A stretch of 64,000 bases of DNA from Nonomuraea gerenzanensis. Lineage in GTDB: Bacteria; Actinomycetota; Actinomycetes; Streptosporangiales; Streptosporangiaceae. The stretch covers positions 5,146,001 to 5,210,000 of the forward strand of contig NZ_CP084058.1 in assembly GCF_020215645.1 (NCBI RefSeq). The letters are read 5' to 3'. This document shows positions 16,496 to 26,054 of the stretch, in pieces (position 1 is the stretch's first letter; each line of letters opens with the position of its first letter). The position numbers and the translations under genes are program-made. Under the pieces are notes generated by a model, which was not told the origin of the DNA, did not search any database, and saw only the letters and a program-made list of their open reading frames with translations.

Positions 16496-18031
16496 TCAGA
16501 GGCTTTCTGTCTGTCGTAACCCGGCGAACGAGGACAGGTCGGGCACCGTCCAGCCGTCCAGGTCGTACTCGCTGAGGCACTGCTCGGCGAGCGCCGCGTA
16601 CTCCTTGAGCCGGCCGGAGGCCATCTGGCCGAACAGCAGCTCGATCCTGGTGTTCTCGTGGTTGCCGGCGTAGTTGCGCTCGTACAGCTCGTGCCGGCCG
16701 CCGAACTCCGAGCCGACGGCGTCCCACAGCAGCTTCATCACCTTGACCCGCTCCTCGGCCCCGGACCCGTCCGAGCCCCGCAGGTACTTGTCCAGGTAGG
16801 GGCGGATGTCGGGGTTCTTGAAGTCGGCCGCGCCCGAGTTGACGTAGATGAGGCCGCTGGCGACGTCCTGAAGGATGATCTCCCTGATCCGGGGGTAGCC
16901 GATCTGGGTGAACCAGCGGTAGGCCATGCCGTACTCGGGGTTCGGCAGCAGCGCGCCGTTCTTCCAGGTCACGGGGTTGCGTGCGGCGGCGTCCGACAGC
17001 GACCAGAACAGGTTGCGCCAGGCCAGCACCTCGCCGACCCGGGTCTGCACGCCGCGGAAGTCCTTGGTGCCGGTGATCTCCAGCGCGCGCAGCAGCAGCC
17101 CCGCCAGGAACTCCAGCTTGACCGCCAGCCGGGTGCAGCCGTGGAAGGTGAAGCGCTCGATGAAGCCGGAGCTGCCGGTGAAGAGCTGCACCTTGCCCAG
17201 GTCGCCGTAGATGAACACGTTCTCCCAGGGGATGAGCACCTGGTCCAGGACGAGGATGCTGTCGTTCTCGTCCAGCCGCGAGGACAGCGGGTAGTCGAAG
17301 GGGCTGCCGGTCAGCGCGGCGGCCGCCGTGTAGGAGGGGCGGCAGATCAGCTTCAGCCCGGGCGCGTCCATGGGCACCGTCGCCACCAGGGCGAACTCCC
17401 GCTTCTTGACCGGCAGGCCGTAGTGGGCCAGGAAGTTGTAGTGCGTCAGCGCCGAGCCCGTGGCGACCACCTTGGCCCCGCTGACCACCAGCCCGGCGTC
17501 GGTCTCGCGCTCGACGTGCACGTACACGTCGCCGACCTGGTCGGGCGGCAGGTTGCGGTCCACCGGCGGGTGCACGATCGCGTGGTTCCAGTACAGGACC
17601 CGCTCCTGCGACTCGCGGTACCAGCGGCGGGCGTTGTCGGCGAAGGGCGCGTAGAAGTCCGCGTTGGCGCCCAGCGTGCCGAGGAAGGAGGCCTTGTAGT
17701 CGGGGCTGCGGCCCATCCAGCCGTAGCTCATCCTGGCCCAGGTCGCGATGGCCCGCTGGTCGGCCACCAGGTCCTCCACGCTGCGCGGCGTGGTGAAGAA
17801 GTGGTGCGTGTAGCCCTCGCCGCCGCTGTCGGTGGGGCAGGTGAGCTGGTCGCGGGTGGCCGGGTCGTGCAGGGCGTCGTACAGCCTGGCCGTCATCCGC
17901 ACCGGGTTGTGGAAGGCGGGGTGTTCGGTGACGTCCTTGACGCGGTCGCCGTAGAGGTAGATCTCGCGGGTGTCGCGCAGGCTCTCGACGTACTCGCTGC
18001 CGGTCATCGGGCGCGTCGCGGGCATCGGCAT
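16496..18031 (-). CDS. HpaB-family FADH2-dependent phenol hydroxylase (SgcC-like)
   Basis: A 511-residue member of the 4-hydroxyphenylacetate 3-hydroxylase family. It opens with [20 protein letters not shown] and contains [19 protein letters not shown], the flavin-binding [15 protein letters not shown], and a long helical C-terminal half. In C-1027 the homologue SgcC hydroxylates the chlorinated beta-tyrosine on its carrier protein. Here it probably hydroxylates the aromatic acid held on the A-T protein at 33544-35316. It requires reduced flavin from a separate reductase. GGAG seven bases upstream supports ATG 18031, though 18025 is possible. The upstream region carries a copy of the recurrent regulatory motif, and the divergent O-methyltransferase could modify the new hydroxyl. 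Confidence 0.9.
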   Translation of the reverse strand: MPMPATRPMTGSEYVESLRDTREIYLYGDRVKDVTEHPAFHNPVRMTARLYDALHDPATRDQLTCPTDSGGEGYTHHFFTTPRSVEDLVADQRAIATWARMSYGWMGRSPDYKASFLGTLGANADFYAPFADNARRWYRESQERVLYWNHAIVHPPVDRNLPPDQVGDVYVHVERETDAGLVVSGAKVVATGSALTHYNFLAHYGLPVKKREFALVATVPMDAPGLKLICRPSYTAAAALTGSPFDYPLSSRLDENDSILVLDQVLIPWENVFIYGDLGKVQLFTGSSGFIERFTFHGCTRLAVKLEFLAGLLLRALEITGTKDFRGVQTRVGEVLAWRNLFWSLSDAAARNPVTWKNGALLPNPEYGMAYRWFTQIGYPRIREIILQDVASGLIYVNSGAADFKNPDIRPYLDKYLRGSDGSGAEERVKVMKLLWDAVGSEFGGRHELYERNYAGNHENTRIELLFGQMASGRLKEYAALAEQCLSEYDLDGWTVPDLSSFAGLRQTESL

Positions 18032-18088
18032 CTCCCTGCTCCAGGCGGCGGTTTCGCCTCTCCAGCCTGGCATCCGAGGTCGTGGCGG

Positions 18089-18106
18089 CCATCTCACGTC
18101 GTGCGC
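18089..18106 (+). promoter_or_regulatory. Copy of recurrent cluster motif (divergent promoter)
   Basis: CCATCTC-ACGTC-GTGCGC followed by TGTT, between hpaB-like and O-methyltransferase genes. A weaker copy (GCATCCGAGGTCGTGG) starts 19 bp to its left at 18070. Confidence 0.5.
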
Positions 18107-18257
18107 TGTTGGGCGCTTCGAGCCCGCCGCCTCGCCTTTGGTGGCGGGGGCTGCGCTGTGCGGCGGGGCCTTCCGCTGGGCGGCGGCACCTTGACCAGGA
18201 CCCTGGCCGGCACTCTGGAAGGTGCAGGGCCGGACGGGCCGGTGTGACGATGGCCGC

Positions 18258-19250
18258 GTGAGCGAGCATCGGCTGTGGGCGCTGGCCCATCTGGGAACTC
18301 CGATGGCCCTCCGGGTCGCCGCGACACTGAGGATCGCCGACCGGCTGGCCAAGGGACCGAGCACCGGCGAAGACCTGGCCGGCGCAGTGGGCGCAGACCC
18401 CGGCGCGCTGGAACGACTCATGCGCTACCTGGCTGCCAGAGGCGTCTTCGGCAGAGACCCGTCAGGGGCCTACACCCTGACCCCCTTGGGCGAGGAACTG
18501 CGCGAGGACCATCCGGCCGGCATGCGCGCCATGCTCGACCTCGAAGGCTGGGAGGGACGGGCCGAGCTGTCGTTCGCGCACCTCCTGCACAGCGTGCGCA
18601 CGGGCGAGGCGGCCTTCCCCCACCAGTTCGGCCACTCCTTCTGGGACGACCTGGCCGCCGACCCGGCACGCGCCGCCGCCTTCGACGCCCGCATGGCCGC
18701 CGAGATGCCCGCCAGAGCGCCCGCCATCGTGGCCGGCTACGACTGGGGCACGCTCAGCCACCTCGTCGATGTCGGCGGCGGCAACGGCTCCCTGCTCATC
18801 GCCCTGCTCACCGCCTTCCCCACCCTCCACGGCACCGTGCTCGACCAGCCCGAGACCGCGCGCACCGCCCAGGCGGCACTGGAGTCGGCCGGCCTGTCCG
18901 AACGCGGCCGCGCCGTCGGCGGCAGCTTCTTCGACCCACTGCCGGCCGGCCACGACGGCTACCTGCTGTCGTGGATCCTGCACGACTGGAGCGACGACGA
19001 CGCCCGCGTCATCCTGGGACGTTGCGCCGAGGCGGTACGGCCAGGCGGGTCGGTGTTCGTGGTCGAGGACTTCGGCGCCGACGGGGAGTCGCCGCGTACA
19101 GGGATGGACCTGCGGATGCTCGTCTACTACGGCGGGCGGGAGCGCGGCATCGCCGATCTGCGGCCACTGGCCCATGACGTCGGCCTGGAGGTCGCCTCCG
19201 TGCATCCTGCGGCCAACCTGAGGATCGTCCGTCTGGTGGCGTGCTCATGA
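18258..19250 (+). CDS. SAM-dependent O-methyltransferase
   Basis: A 330-residue methyltransferase of the bacterial acetylserotonin/TcmN-type group: an N-terminal winged-helix dimerisation domain ([18 protein letters not shown]), the SAM motif [12 protein letters not shown] near residue 175, and the catalytic-site [12 protein letters not shown] near residue 245. It should O-methylate an aromatic hydroxyl. The likely target is the catechol made by the divergent HpaB enzyme or another phenolic arm. GTG 18258 gives the expected N-terminus. The stop overlaps the ATG of the P450 gene (ATGA), implying coupled translation. Confidence 0.88.
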   Translation: MSEHRLWALAHLGTPMALRVAATLRIADRLAKGPSTGEDLAGAVGADPGALERLMRYLAARGVFGRDPSGAYTLTPLGEELREDHPAGMRAMLDLEGWEGRAELSFAHLLHSVRTGEAAFPHQFGHSFWDDLAADPARAAAFDARMAAEMPARAPAIVAGYDWGTLSHLVDVGGGNGSLLIALLTAFPTLHGTVLDQPETARTAQAALESAGLSERGRAVGGSFFDPLPAGHDGYLLSWILHDWSDDDARVILGRCAEAVRPGGSVFVVEDFGADGESPRTGMDLRMLVYYGGRERGIADLRPLAHDVGLEVASVHPAANLRIVRLVACS

Positions 19251-20626
19251 GCACCCTGGACGAACTGGGCGCCCCCGAGACGAGCGCCACCGGTACGGCG
19301 CCCAGAACCAGCACCGCTGGCACGATGGGGACGGCGCCCGGTGAGGCGGTGGCGGCGCTGGTGTCGCCTGCGGGGCGGCGGGATCCGTACCCGCTGTATG
19401 AGGCGTTGCGTGCGCACGGTCCCGTGATCCCGGTGCGGTCGGGGCTCACCGTCGTCGTCGGTTACGCCGAGATCTCCCGCGCGCTGCGCGACAACCGGCT
19501 CCGTGTCCAGGACGCCGCCAGCTACGACGTCATCTACCCCCGCTGGCGCTCGCACTCGTCGTTGCGCGGCTACACCGACTCCATGCTCTACCGCAACCCG
19601 CCCGACCACGCCCGCATGCGCCGCCTGGTCAGCAGCGGCTTCACGCCCGCGCGGGTGGCGGCGATGAGTGAGTCGGTCGAGCGGATGGTGCACCGGCTGC
19701 TGGACAGGCTGGCGGACCTCGGCGCGGGTGGGGCTCCGGTGGACTACATCGCCGAGTTCGCCTCCCGGTTGCCGATCGCGGTCATCAGTGCGTTGATCGG
19801 TGTCGCGGAGCGGGATCAGCAGTGGTTCCGGGAGATGGCGTCCGACCTGACGATCGCGCTGGAGGGGATCACCAACATCGCCAGGCTCGGTGCGGCGGAT
19901 CGTGCGATGGATGAGCTGGCCGCCTACTTCGGCGACCTGATCGAGCACCGGCGCCGGCATCCCGCCGACGACATGCTGACAGCACTGGTACGCGCGCATG
20001 ACGACGGCGGTGCGCAAGGCGACGGCGGTGCGCAAGGCGAGCGGGGTGTGGGGCGCGAGGGTGGTGCCAGGGGCAGTCGCGATGGTGGCGGTGGTGCCAG
20101 GCTCAGCCATGACGAGCTCGTCGGGAACCTGATGCTGCTGCTGACCGCCGGCTTCGAGACCACGAGTTTCCTGCTCGGGCACGGGCTCAGGCTGGCCTTC
20201 GAGCATCCGGAGCAGGCCGCGCGCCTGCGGGCGGAGCCGGGGCGGAGCACCTCGTACGTCGAGGAGGTCCTGCGTTTCGAGACGCCTGTCCAGGCCACCA
20301 GCCGGTGGGCGGAGACGGGCATGGAGTTGCTGGGCACGCCGCTGGAGGGCGGGACGAAGGTGGTGCTCATGCTGGGGGCCGGCAACAGGGATCCGGAGCG
20401 CTTTCCCGATCCCACCCGCTTCGACCCCGATCGGCCGGACATCCAGCCGCTCAGCTTCGGGGCCGGGCCGCACTTCTGCCTGGGGGCGCCGTTGTCGCGC
20501 ATGGAGGCCAGGATCGCGCTGCCGTTGTTGTTGCGCAGGTTCCCCGCGCTGGCCGCCGCTGAGCCGCCGGACCATCGGGATCGCTGGGTTGGGCGAGGGC
20601 TGCGACGCTTCCTGATCACCGTCTGA
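19247..20626 (+). CDS. Cytochrome P450
   Basis: A 459-residue soluble P450. It has the I-helix LLLTAGFETTSF, the ExxR of EEVLRFETP, and the heme loop FGAGPHFCLGAPLSRMEA with its cysteine near residue 412. Between the G and I helix regions (about residues 247-285) is a low-complexity Gly/Asp/Gln/Arg insert encoded partly by an 18-bp tandem repeat, probably a disordered loop. It overlaps the O-methyltransferase stop by 4 bp. The substrate is unknown; P450s in enediyne clusters oxidise the core or the aromatic arms. Redox partners are not encoded in the window. Confidence 0.9.
   Translation: MSTLDELGAPETSATGTAPRTSTAGTMGTAPGEAVAALVSPAGRRDPYPLYEALRAHGPVIPVRSGLTVVVGYAEISRALRDNRLRVQDAASYDVIYPRWRSHSSLRGYTDSMLYRNPPDHARMRRLVSSGFTPARVAAMSESVERMVHRLLDRLADLGAGGAPVDYIAEFASRLPIAVISALIGVAERDQQWFREMASDLTIALEGITNIARLGAADRAMDELAAYFGDLIEHRRRHPADDMLTALVRAHDDGGAQGDGGAQGERGVGREGGARGSRDGGGGARLSHDELVGNLMLLLTAGFETTSFLLGHGLRLAFEHPEQAARLRAEPGRSTSYVEEVLRFETPVQATSRWAETGMELLGTPLEGGTKVVLMLGAGNRDPERFPDPTRFDPDRPDIQPLSFGAGPHFCLGAPLSRMEARIALPLLLRRFPALAAAEPPDHRDRWVGRGLRRFLITV
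20003..20038. repeat. Two 18-bp tandem repeats inside the P450 gene
   Basis: GACGGCGGTGCGCAAGGC occurs twice in tandem (20003-20020, 20021-20038), encoding DGGAQG twice. It is part of the low-complexity loop of the P450. Confidence 0.85.
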
Positions 20627-20772
20627 GGGCACGCCACGCGCTTGGGACGTGTCGCTTCTGCGCCATGGCTCAGCGCCTTGGCCGGCGCGCGGTCGATGAG
20701 CTTCCTCGCCGGCTCGCCATGCCAGGTGGAACGCCCGCCCCTGGCCACCGGACACCCACCACCACAGCTCCC

Positions 20773-21645
20773 TCAACTCACCGCCACAGCCCCCTTACGC
20801 CGCTGCCAAGCCTCATGCGCCCCCCGCACCTTCTCCCACAACATCTCCCGATCCCTGCCATTCACATCCCCCAGATGCAACCCGAACACCGAGCTGAGCG
20901 CCTCGAACCACTCTCCCCGGCTCCCCAGCTCCACCTCACTGACCCCCGCCCCACTGACCCGCCGCAACATGCACCCCACCAACGCATCCGCCCCCGCCCC
21001 ATCCCGCCGCAACACGACAGCGGCCCGCACCAGCCGGGACTCAGGCGAGGTGCACAGATACGGATGCCACTCCACGAAGTCCACCGCCGAAGCAGGCTCG
21101 GTCTCCATGTCCAGCCCCGCGATGGACCCCCGCGGATCGTGATCGAAGCGCCACCCGCCAGGCTCCACGGAGGACGCCGACAGCCGGAACTCGAACGGCC
21201 CCTGCCGGTAGCGGCCCTCGCGCAGCGGCAGCGGCTCCAGGAGCCCGTCGCCCAGCCCGATGTCGACCAGCCACGGCTGCCCCTCCATCCTGACGGTCAG
21301 GGCCAGGTGCGGGGCGAAGGAGACGCCGCTCGCCGGAGCGCGCCTGCCGGCCTGGACGCCGGCGCGGTGCCAGGTCACGTCGTACCCCAGCGCCGTCAGC
21401 AGCGTGGCGAACGCGCCGTTGAGCTGGACGCAGTAGCCGCCGCGCCCGCGCAGGATCCGGTCGATCGACTCGCGCGGGTCCAGGGTGATCCGCCGGCCGA
21501 GCTGGACCTCCAGCGTCTCGTACGGCACGCGCTCGACGTGCGCGCGATGCAGGGCGCGCAGCGCGTCGAGGGACGGCTCGCCGGGGTCGCCGATCTCCAG
21601 CCGGTCGAGGTAGGTGCTCAGGTCGCGGTCATGGGGTCGCCGCAT
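20773..21645 (-). CDS. Arylamine N-acetyltransferase-family enzyme
   Basis: A 290-residue member of the NAT family with an intact triad: Cys72 in GRGGYCVQLNG, His113 in FAPHLAL and Asp128 in WLVDIGLGDG. Classical NATs transfer acetyl from acetyl-CoA to arylamines, while relatives such as RifF form amides or macrolactams. A tryptophan-to-anthranilate branch (kynureninase and tryptophan dioxygenase genes nearby) gives a natural arylamine substrate, so N-acylation of anthranilate-type units, or detoxification of it, is a reasonable guess. GAGGAG precedes the ATG at 21645. The divergent promoter region with the FkbM gene contains an inverted pair of regulatory motifs. Confidence 0.9.
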   Translation of the reverse strand: MRRPHDRDLSTYLDRLEIGDPGEPSLDALRALHRAHVERVPYETLEVQLGRRITLDPRESIDRILRGRGGYCVQLNGAFATLLTALGYDVTWHRAGVQAGRRAPASGVSFAPHLALTVRMEGQPWLVDIGLGDGLLEPLPLREGRYRQGPFEFRLSASSVEPGGWRFDHDPRGSIAGLDMETEPASAVDFVEWHPYLCTSPESRLVRAAVVLRRDGAGADALVGCMLRRVSGAGVSEVELGSRGEWFEALSSVFGLHLGDVNGRDREMLWEKVRGAHEAWQRRKGAVAVS

Positions 21646-21699
21646 GGCTCCTCCACTCAGGTCGAGTTCCTCCATCGTGCGCGGGTCGGCAGCCCCGCC

Positions 21700-21743
21700 G
21701 CATCTCGCGGAGTGCTGCCCGTACCGCGCAATACGCAAGATGC
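21700..21743. promoter_or_regulatory. Inverted pair of recurrent motif (divergent promoter)
   Basis: The left arm GCATCTC-GCGGA-GTGCTG is at 21700-21717. A right arm at 21726-21743 reads GCATCTT-GCGTA-TTGCGC on the minus strand. The outer 15 bp of the arms are inverted repeats with one mismatch. The pair lies between the NAT and FkbM genes. Confidence 0.6.
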
Positions 21744-21808
21744 GGCGGGCTCCGGGCGTGATCGACGATGACACTGGCCTGAGCCATCCACCGGGAGGAG
21801 ACGAGCAG

Positions 21809-22483
21809 ATGCGCAACCAGGTAATCGTGCGGGAGCAGGTGACTGCCCGGTGGGAGGAGCACCTGCCCGGCTTGCTCGGCCGGCTGGAGGTGCCGGCCCA
21901 GGGCGTGGTGCAGGTGGGTGCGCACCGGGGGCAGGAGGTGGCGGCGTTCACGGCGTGCGGGTTCCGGCGCCTGGTGATGATGGAGCCCAACCTTGACCAC
22001 CTGTCGGCGCTGCGCGAGCAGTTGCGCGTGCACCACCTGGCCGCCGGGCTGCCCGAGCCCGCCGACGGTCACCTGCCGCGAGTGGTGGTGGCCGCCGCGG
22101 CGGGCCAGAGGCGCGGCCGGGCCACGCTGAACATCACCCCCTATGACAAGCAGTCCAGCATGCTGGAGCCGTTGCAGCCGATGGCCGTCGTGCGCCAGGT
22201 GAGCGTGCCGGTCGTGCCCGTCAGCGAGGTGCAGCACGGTTGCAACGTGCTGGTGGTGGACGCCCAGGGCGCCGAGCTGGACGTCCTGGCGGGCACCGAT
22301 CTGGACAGGCTGCGCCTGGCGGTGATCGAGGGCAGCGTGTCGGCCCGCTACAACGGCGGCTCGACGCTGGACAGCATCGCCGCCCACATGACCGCGCACG
22401 GCTGGCGTTCTGTGGCCTCGTGGGCGCACGAGCGTCCCGGCGTGGTGGACGTGGCCTGGCTGGCGCCCGAGCCGGCGCGCTGA
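21809..22483 (+). CDS. FkbM-family methyltransferase
   Basis: A 224-residue SAM-dependent methyltransferase. The FkbM pattern is GVVQVGAHRGQEVAAFTACG for the SAM loop, then a MMEPN acidic turn and the family signature VLVVDAQGAELDVLAG near residue 150. FkbM enzymes usually O-methylate hydroxyls on polyketides or sugars. GGGAGGAG precedes the ATG at 21809. The stop is joined to the crotonase start (TGATG), and a CoA-transferase follows, so these three form one operon. Its substrate is unknown. Confidence 0.82.
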   Translation: MRNQVIVREQVTARWEEHLPGLLGRLEVPAQGVVQVGAHRGQEVAAFTACGFRRLVMMEPNLDHLSALREQLRVHHLAAGLPEPADGHLPRVVVAAAAGQRRGRATLNITPYDKQSSMLEPLQPMAVVRQVSVPVVPVSEVQHGCNVLVVDAQGAELDVLAGTDLDRLRLAVIEGSVSARYNGGSTLDSIAAHMTAHGWRSVASWAHERPGVVDVAWLAPEPAR

Positions 22484-23232
22484 TGAGCCTGCTGCGGGAG
22501 GGCGGCGGCGACGGCGTTGCCGTCCTGCGGCTGAACCGGCCGCGGGTGCGCAACGCGCTCGGCGGCGAGCTGGTGGCGACGCTCGGCGCCGCGCTCGCCG
22601 AGCTGGACGACGACTCCGGCGTGCGCGTGGCCGTGCTCACGGGCACGCCGCCGGGGTTCTGCGCGGGCTCCGACCTCAAGGAGCTCTCCCGCATGAACGG
22701 CGAGGGCAAGGTACGCCACGAGGCCGAGACAGGCCGGCTGGCCAGGCACATCCAGCACCTCGGCATCCCCGTGATCGCCGCGGTGGAGGGCTTCGCCATG
22801 GGCGGCGGCTTCCTGCTGGCCACCAGCTGCGACCTCGTCGTCACGGCCGGGGACGCGCGCTGGCACCTGCCCGAGGTCCGGCTCGGCTGGGTGCCGCCGT
22901 GGGGTGTGCAGAGCCTGGTCTCCAGGGTCGGGCCCGTGACCGCCAGGCGCCTGGTGTGGGGTGAGCGCCCGCTGACCGGCGGCGAGCTGTACGCGCTGGG
23001 CGCCGCCGACGAGCTGACCGTCCCGGGTGACGCGCTGGCCCGCGCCCTGGAGGTGGCGGCCGGGCTGGCCCGGCTGCCGGCGCACGCGGTGACCTCGGCC
23101 AAGCGCGCCCTGGCCGACGCCGTCGCCGGGCACGCCGAGACGCTGGACGCGCGTACCGCGTGGATGTTCGGCGCGGACTGCGGCTCCGGCGCCGCGCGGC
23201 GGAGCCTGGCCCGATTCCACTCACCGGTGTGA
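22483..23232 (+). CDS. Enoyl-CoA hydratase/isomerase (crotonase)
   Basis: A 249-residue crotonase-fold enzyme. CoA-binding and oxyanion-hole elements are CAGSDLKELSRM (near residue 64) and GFAMGGGFLLATSCDLV (near 104); the C-terminal helices follow the family norm. Classical hydratases use two glutamates. Here only one candidate acid (in HLPEVRLGW) is obvious, so hydrolase or isomerase chemistry is possible. It is translationally coupled to FkbM upstream and precedes a CoA-transferase by 7 bp. The two CoA enzymes probably process a CoA-linked acid that becomes an acyl arm or is a breakdown product of one. Confidence 0.88.
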   Translation: MSLLREGGGDGVAVLRLNRPRVRNALGGELVATLGAALAELDDDSGVRVAVLTGTPPGFCAGSDLKELSRMNGEGKVRHEAETGRLARHIQHLGIPVIAAVEGFAMGGGFLLATSCDLVVTAGDARWHLPEVRLGWVPPWGVQSLVSRVGPVTARRLVWGERPLTGGELYALGAADELTVPGDALARALEVAAGLARLPAHAVTSAKRALADAVAGHAETLDARTAWMFGADCGSGAARRSLARFHSPV

Positions 23233-23239
23233 GGCACCC

Positions 23240-24865
23240 ATGAACGGCAAGGCGCGCAACGCGGCGATGACCCCGGCGATGAGCAAGCTGCGCGGCAGGG
23301 CGAACGGCAAGGTGTGCGACGCGGCGCAGGCCGTGGCGCTCATCGGCGACGGCCAGGCGGTCGCGAGCACGGGCGTCATCGGCTGGCTCACGCCCGACGC
23401 CCTGCTGGCCGCGCTGGCCGAGCGCTACCGGACCGGCGGCACGCCCCGCGACCTCACCTTCTACTTCCCGTGCGCCACCGGCGACGCCGTGGGGATCCGC
23501 GGCATGGACCACGTGGCGGTGAAGGGCCTGATGCGCCGGATCGTGTCGGGCTCGTTCATCAACCCCCGCCACCCGGAGACGGGCGCGCGGCCCGCGCTGA
23601 CCGAGCTGATCCAGAACGACCTCGTCGAGGCCTACACCTGGCCGATGGGCGCCACCATGCACTGGCTGCGCGAGGTGGCCAGGCGCGGCCCCGGCTACCT
23701 GACGCGCGTCGGCCTCGGCACGTACGCCGATCCCAGGCACGGCGGCGGCAAGTTCACCCGCCTGGCCACCGACGAGCTGGTCGAGCTGGTCGAGCTGGGC
23801 GGCCGGGAGTACCTGTGGTACCCGACGTGGCCGCTGGACGTGGGCCTGATCCGGGCCGGCAGCGCCGACGCGGACGGCAACCTGGCGTTCGAGGACCAGC
23901 CGCTGCTGTCGAGCGCGCTGGCGATCGCCATGGCGGTCAAGGCGTGCGGCGGCACCGTGATCGCGCAGGTGTCGCGGCTGACCGGGCCGGGGGAGCGGCC
24001 GGCCCGCGAGGTGCGCGTCCCCGGCGCGCTCGTGGACCGGGTCGTCGTGGTCCCCGACGCGCCGACCGGCACCGGCGTGCGCGACGACCCCGGCTACCTG
24101 GGGCACGTGCCCGGCGCGGTGGCGCGCGTGCCCCGGCTGCCGGCCGGGCCGGACAAGGTCATCGCGCGCCGCGTGGCGCGGGAGGTGCGCAAGGGAGAGA
24201 CCTCGATCTTCGGGTTCGGCGCCTCGTCCGACGCCGTGCTCGTCATGGCGGAGGACGGCGCCCTGGACGGGGAGAGCCTGGACGACTACCTGTTCACCAC
24301 CGAGCACGGCTCGTTCGGCGGCATCGTGATGAGCGGCTGGCAGTTCTCCGCGAACTACTCGCCGCGCGCGCTGCTCGATGGGCCCGCCCAGTTCGACTTC
24401 ATCGACGGGGGCGGCTGCCCGTTCGCGGCGCTGGCCTTCGCGCAGCTGGACGCGCTCGGCCGGGTGAACGTCAGCCGCTTCGGCGCGGCCAACCCCGGCG
24501 CCGGCGGGTTCGTGGACATCGCGCACGGCGCCACCCGCCTGGTCTTCGCCGGCACGATGACCACCGACGGGCTCAGGGCCGACTGTACGGCCGGCCGGCT
24601 GCGGATCCTGGAGGAGGGGCGGGTGACCAAGTTCGTGCCGCGCGTGGACCACGTGACCTACCGGCTGGGCGAGGGGGTCGCGGCCGGGCAGAGCGCCCTG
24701 GTCGTCACCGAGCGCGCCGTCTTCGACGTCACCGCGGACGGGCTGGTGCTGACCGAGGTCGCCCCGGGCGTGGACGTCGAGCGCGACGTGCTGGCCCACA
24801 TCGGCTTCCCGGTCAGGCGGGCACCCGGCGTGACGCTGATGGACGCGAGCCTGTTCCGGCCGTAG
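23240..24865 (+). CDS. Family I CoA-transferase (fused alpha-beta, propionate/acetate type)
   Basis: A 541-residue protein in which the alpha and beta halves of a family I CoA-transferase are fused, as in propionate CoA-transferase and YdiF. The N-terminal half begins VAVA-type with DGQAVASTGVIGW and carries DLTFYFPCATGD. The beta half holds the catalytic glutamate Glu355 in TTEHGSFGG, and later NPGAGGFVDIAHGATRLVF. It swaps CoA between carboxylic acids. It is translated after the crotonase (7-bp gap). Its last 53 bp overlap the 3' end of the convergent kynureninase gene. The acid activated is unknown; an aromatic or branched acid feeding an arm is plausible. Confidence 0.85.
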   Translation: MNGKARNAAMTPAMSKLRGRANGKVCDAAQAVALIGDGQAVASTGVIGWLTPDALLAALAERYRTGGTPRDLTFYFPCATGDAVGIRGMDHVAVKGLMRRIVSGSFINPRHPETGARPALTELIQNDLVEAYTWPMGATMHWLREVARRGPGYLTRVGLGTYADPRHGGGKFTRLATDELVELVELGGREYLWYPTWPLDVGLIRAGSADADGNLAFEDQPLLSSALAIAMAVKACGGTVIAQVSRLTGPGERPAREVRVPGALVDRVVVVPDAPTGTGVRDDPGYLGHVPGAVARVPRLPAGPDKVIARRVAREVRKGETSIFGFGASSDAVLVMAEDGALDGESLDDYLFTTEHGSFGGIVMSGWQFSANYSPRALLDGPAQFDFIDGGGCPFAALAFAQLDALGRVNVSRFGAANPGAGGFVDIAHGATRLVFAGTMTTDGLRADCTAGRLRILEEGRVTKFVPRVDHVTYRLGEGVAAGQSALVVTERAVFDVTADGLVLTEVAPGVDVERDVLAHIGFPVRRAPGVTLMDASLFRP

Positions 24866-26054
24866 CCGGGCGCCCGCCGGTCGCGCGCACCAGGTCGCGC
24901 AGCTCCTCCGCCAGCAGCTCCACGGCCTGTTCGAGCTGCTCGTCCGACAGGTACGGCGCGGGCCCGAGCCGCAGCCGGTCCCCCCGGCTGTCCGCCTGCA
25001 CCCCCCGCGCCGCCAGCCCGGCACGCAGCCGCTCCGCGTACGGCGACCGCAGCGCCAGGAACCCGCCGAAGTCCTCGGGCCGCCCCGTCCTGTCCCTGCT
25101 GACCAGGTGCTCCGGCACGTCCAGGGCGTCGAAGCGCGCGGCCAGCAGCCCGACCTGCCGCAGCGAGACCCCCCGCAGGAACCGCGGCGTCAGCCCCTGC
25201 TCGGCGAAGAAGTCGAAGACCCGCGCGGCCCGGTAGTGGCTGGTCGGATCGTAGGTGGCGCCCGCGAACCGCTGCGCGCCCGCGGGGTAGGCGACGCCGG
25301 GAGGCTGCTCGCCGGAAAGCTCACCGAACTCCGCGAACCACCCGGTGATCACCGGCCGCAGCCGGTCGGCGTGGCCGGGCAGGCGCAGGAAACAGTTGCC
25401 CTCGCCGAGCTGCAGGTACTTGTACCCGCCGCCCACCACCCACGCCTCCTCGATGCCCGCCGTGCCGAACGGCACCACGCCGAGCGCGTGATAGGCGTCG
25501 ACCAGCAGCTCCGCCCCGTGCCGCAGGCAGGCGCCGGCCAGCGCGTCCAGCCCCGGCACGATCCTGGCGTCCTCGAACAGCACCGCGGAGACCAGCACCG
25601 CCGCCGTCCGGCCGTCCACCGCGGCGGACAGCCGCGCGGCGAGCGTGTCGGCGGGCCGCGCGGGCAGCACGGTCACCTCCACCCCCTCCTCGGCCAGCCT
25701 GCCGAGCTGCCTGCGCAGCGTGTGGAACTCGCCGTCGGAGGTGACCAGCCTGGGCCGGCGCCGCAGGTCGAGCGCCGACAGGAAGCGCAGCACCAGGTCG
25801 TGGGTGCTGGCGCCGAGGGCCAGCTCGGCGTGCGGGTCGCCGAGGAAGCCGCGCAGCCCGTCCCTGACCCGGTCGGCCACCTTGAACGCGCCCGCCCACT
25901 TGTCGTCGGCGTCCCTGGCGGCGTCCAGGAACGCGTCGATCTGACCGGCCAGCGCCACGTCCGGCCAGGCCTGGTGCGAGTGGCCGGTGAGCAGCAGCCG
26001 CTCGGAGACGCGGAAGCGGGAGTAGTGCGGCGCCAGCCGCGCGGACTGGTCCAT
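24813..26054 (-). CDS. kynU: Kynureninase
   Basis: A 413-residue PLP enzyme of aminotransferase class V, kynureninase type: TGHSHQAWPDV at residues 23-33, LLVDAYHALG with Asp186 and His189, and the PLP lysine Lys212 in GGGYKYLQLGEGN. Kynureninase cleaves kynurenine to anthranilate and alanine. It directly follows the tryptophan 2,3-dioxygenase gene (stop and start share one base), so the pair should convert tryptophan to anthranilate once the N-formyl group is removed. Inside a biosynthetic cluster this supplies anthranilate or 3-hydroxyanthranilate as a building block. Its 3' end overlaps the convergent CoA-transferase gene. Confidence 0.9.
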   Translation of the reverse strand: MDQSARLAPHYSRFRVSERLLLTGHSHQAWPDVALAGQIDAFLDAARDADDKWAGAFKVADRVRDGLRGFLGDPHAELALGASTHDLVLRFLSALDLRRRPRLVTSDGEFHTLRRQLGRLAEEGVEVTVLPARPADTLAARLSAAVDGRTAAVLVSAVLFEDARIVPGLDALAGACLRHGAELLVDAYHALGVVPFGTAGIEEAWVVGGGYKYLQLGEGNCFLRLPGHADRLRPVITGWFAEFGELSGEQPPGVAYPAGAQRFAGATYDPTSHYRAARVFDFFAEQGLTPRFLRGVSLRQVGLLAARFDALDVPEHLVSRDRTGRPEDFGGFLALRSPYAERLRAGLAARGVQADSRGDRLRLGPAPYLSDEQLEQAVELLAEELRDLVRATGGRPATAGTGSRPSASRRVPA

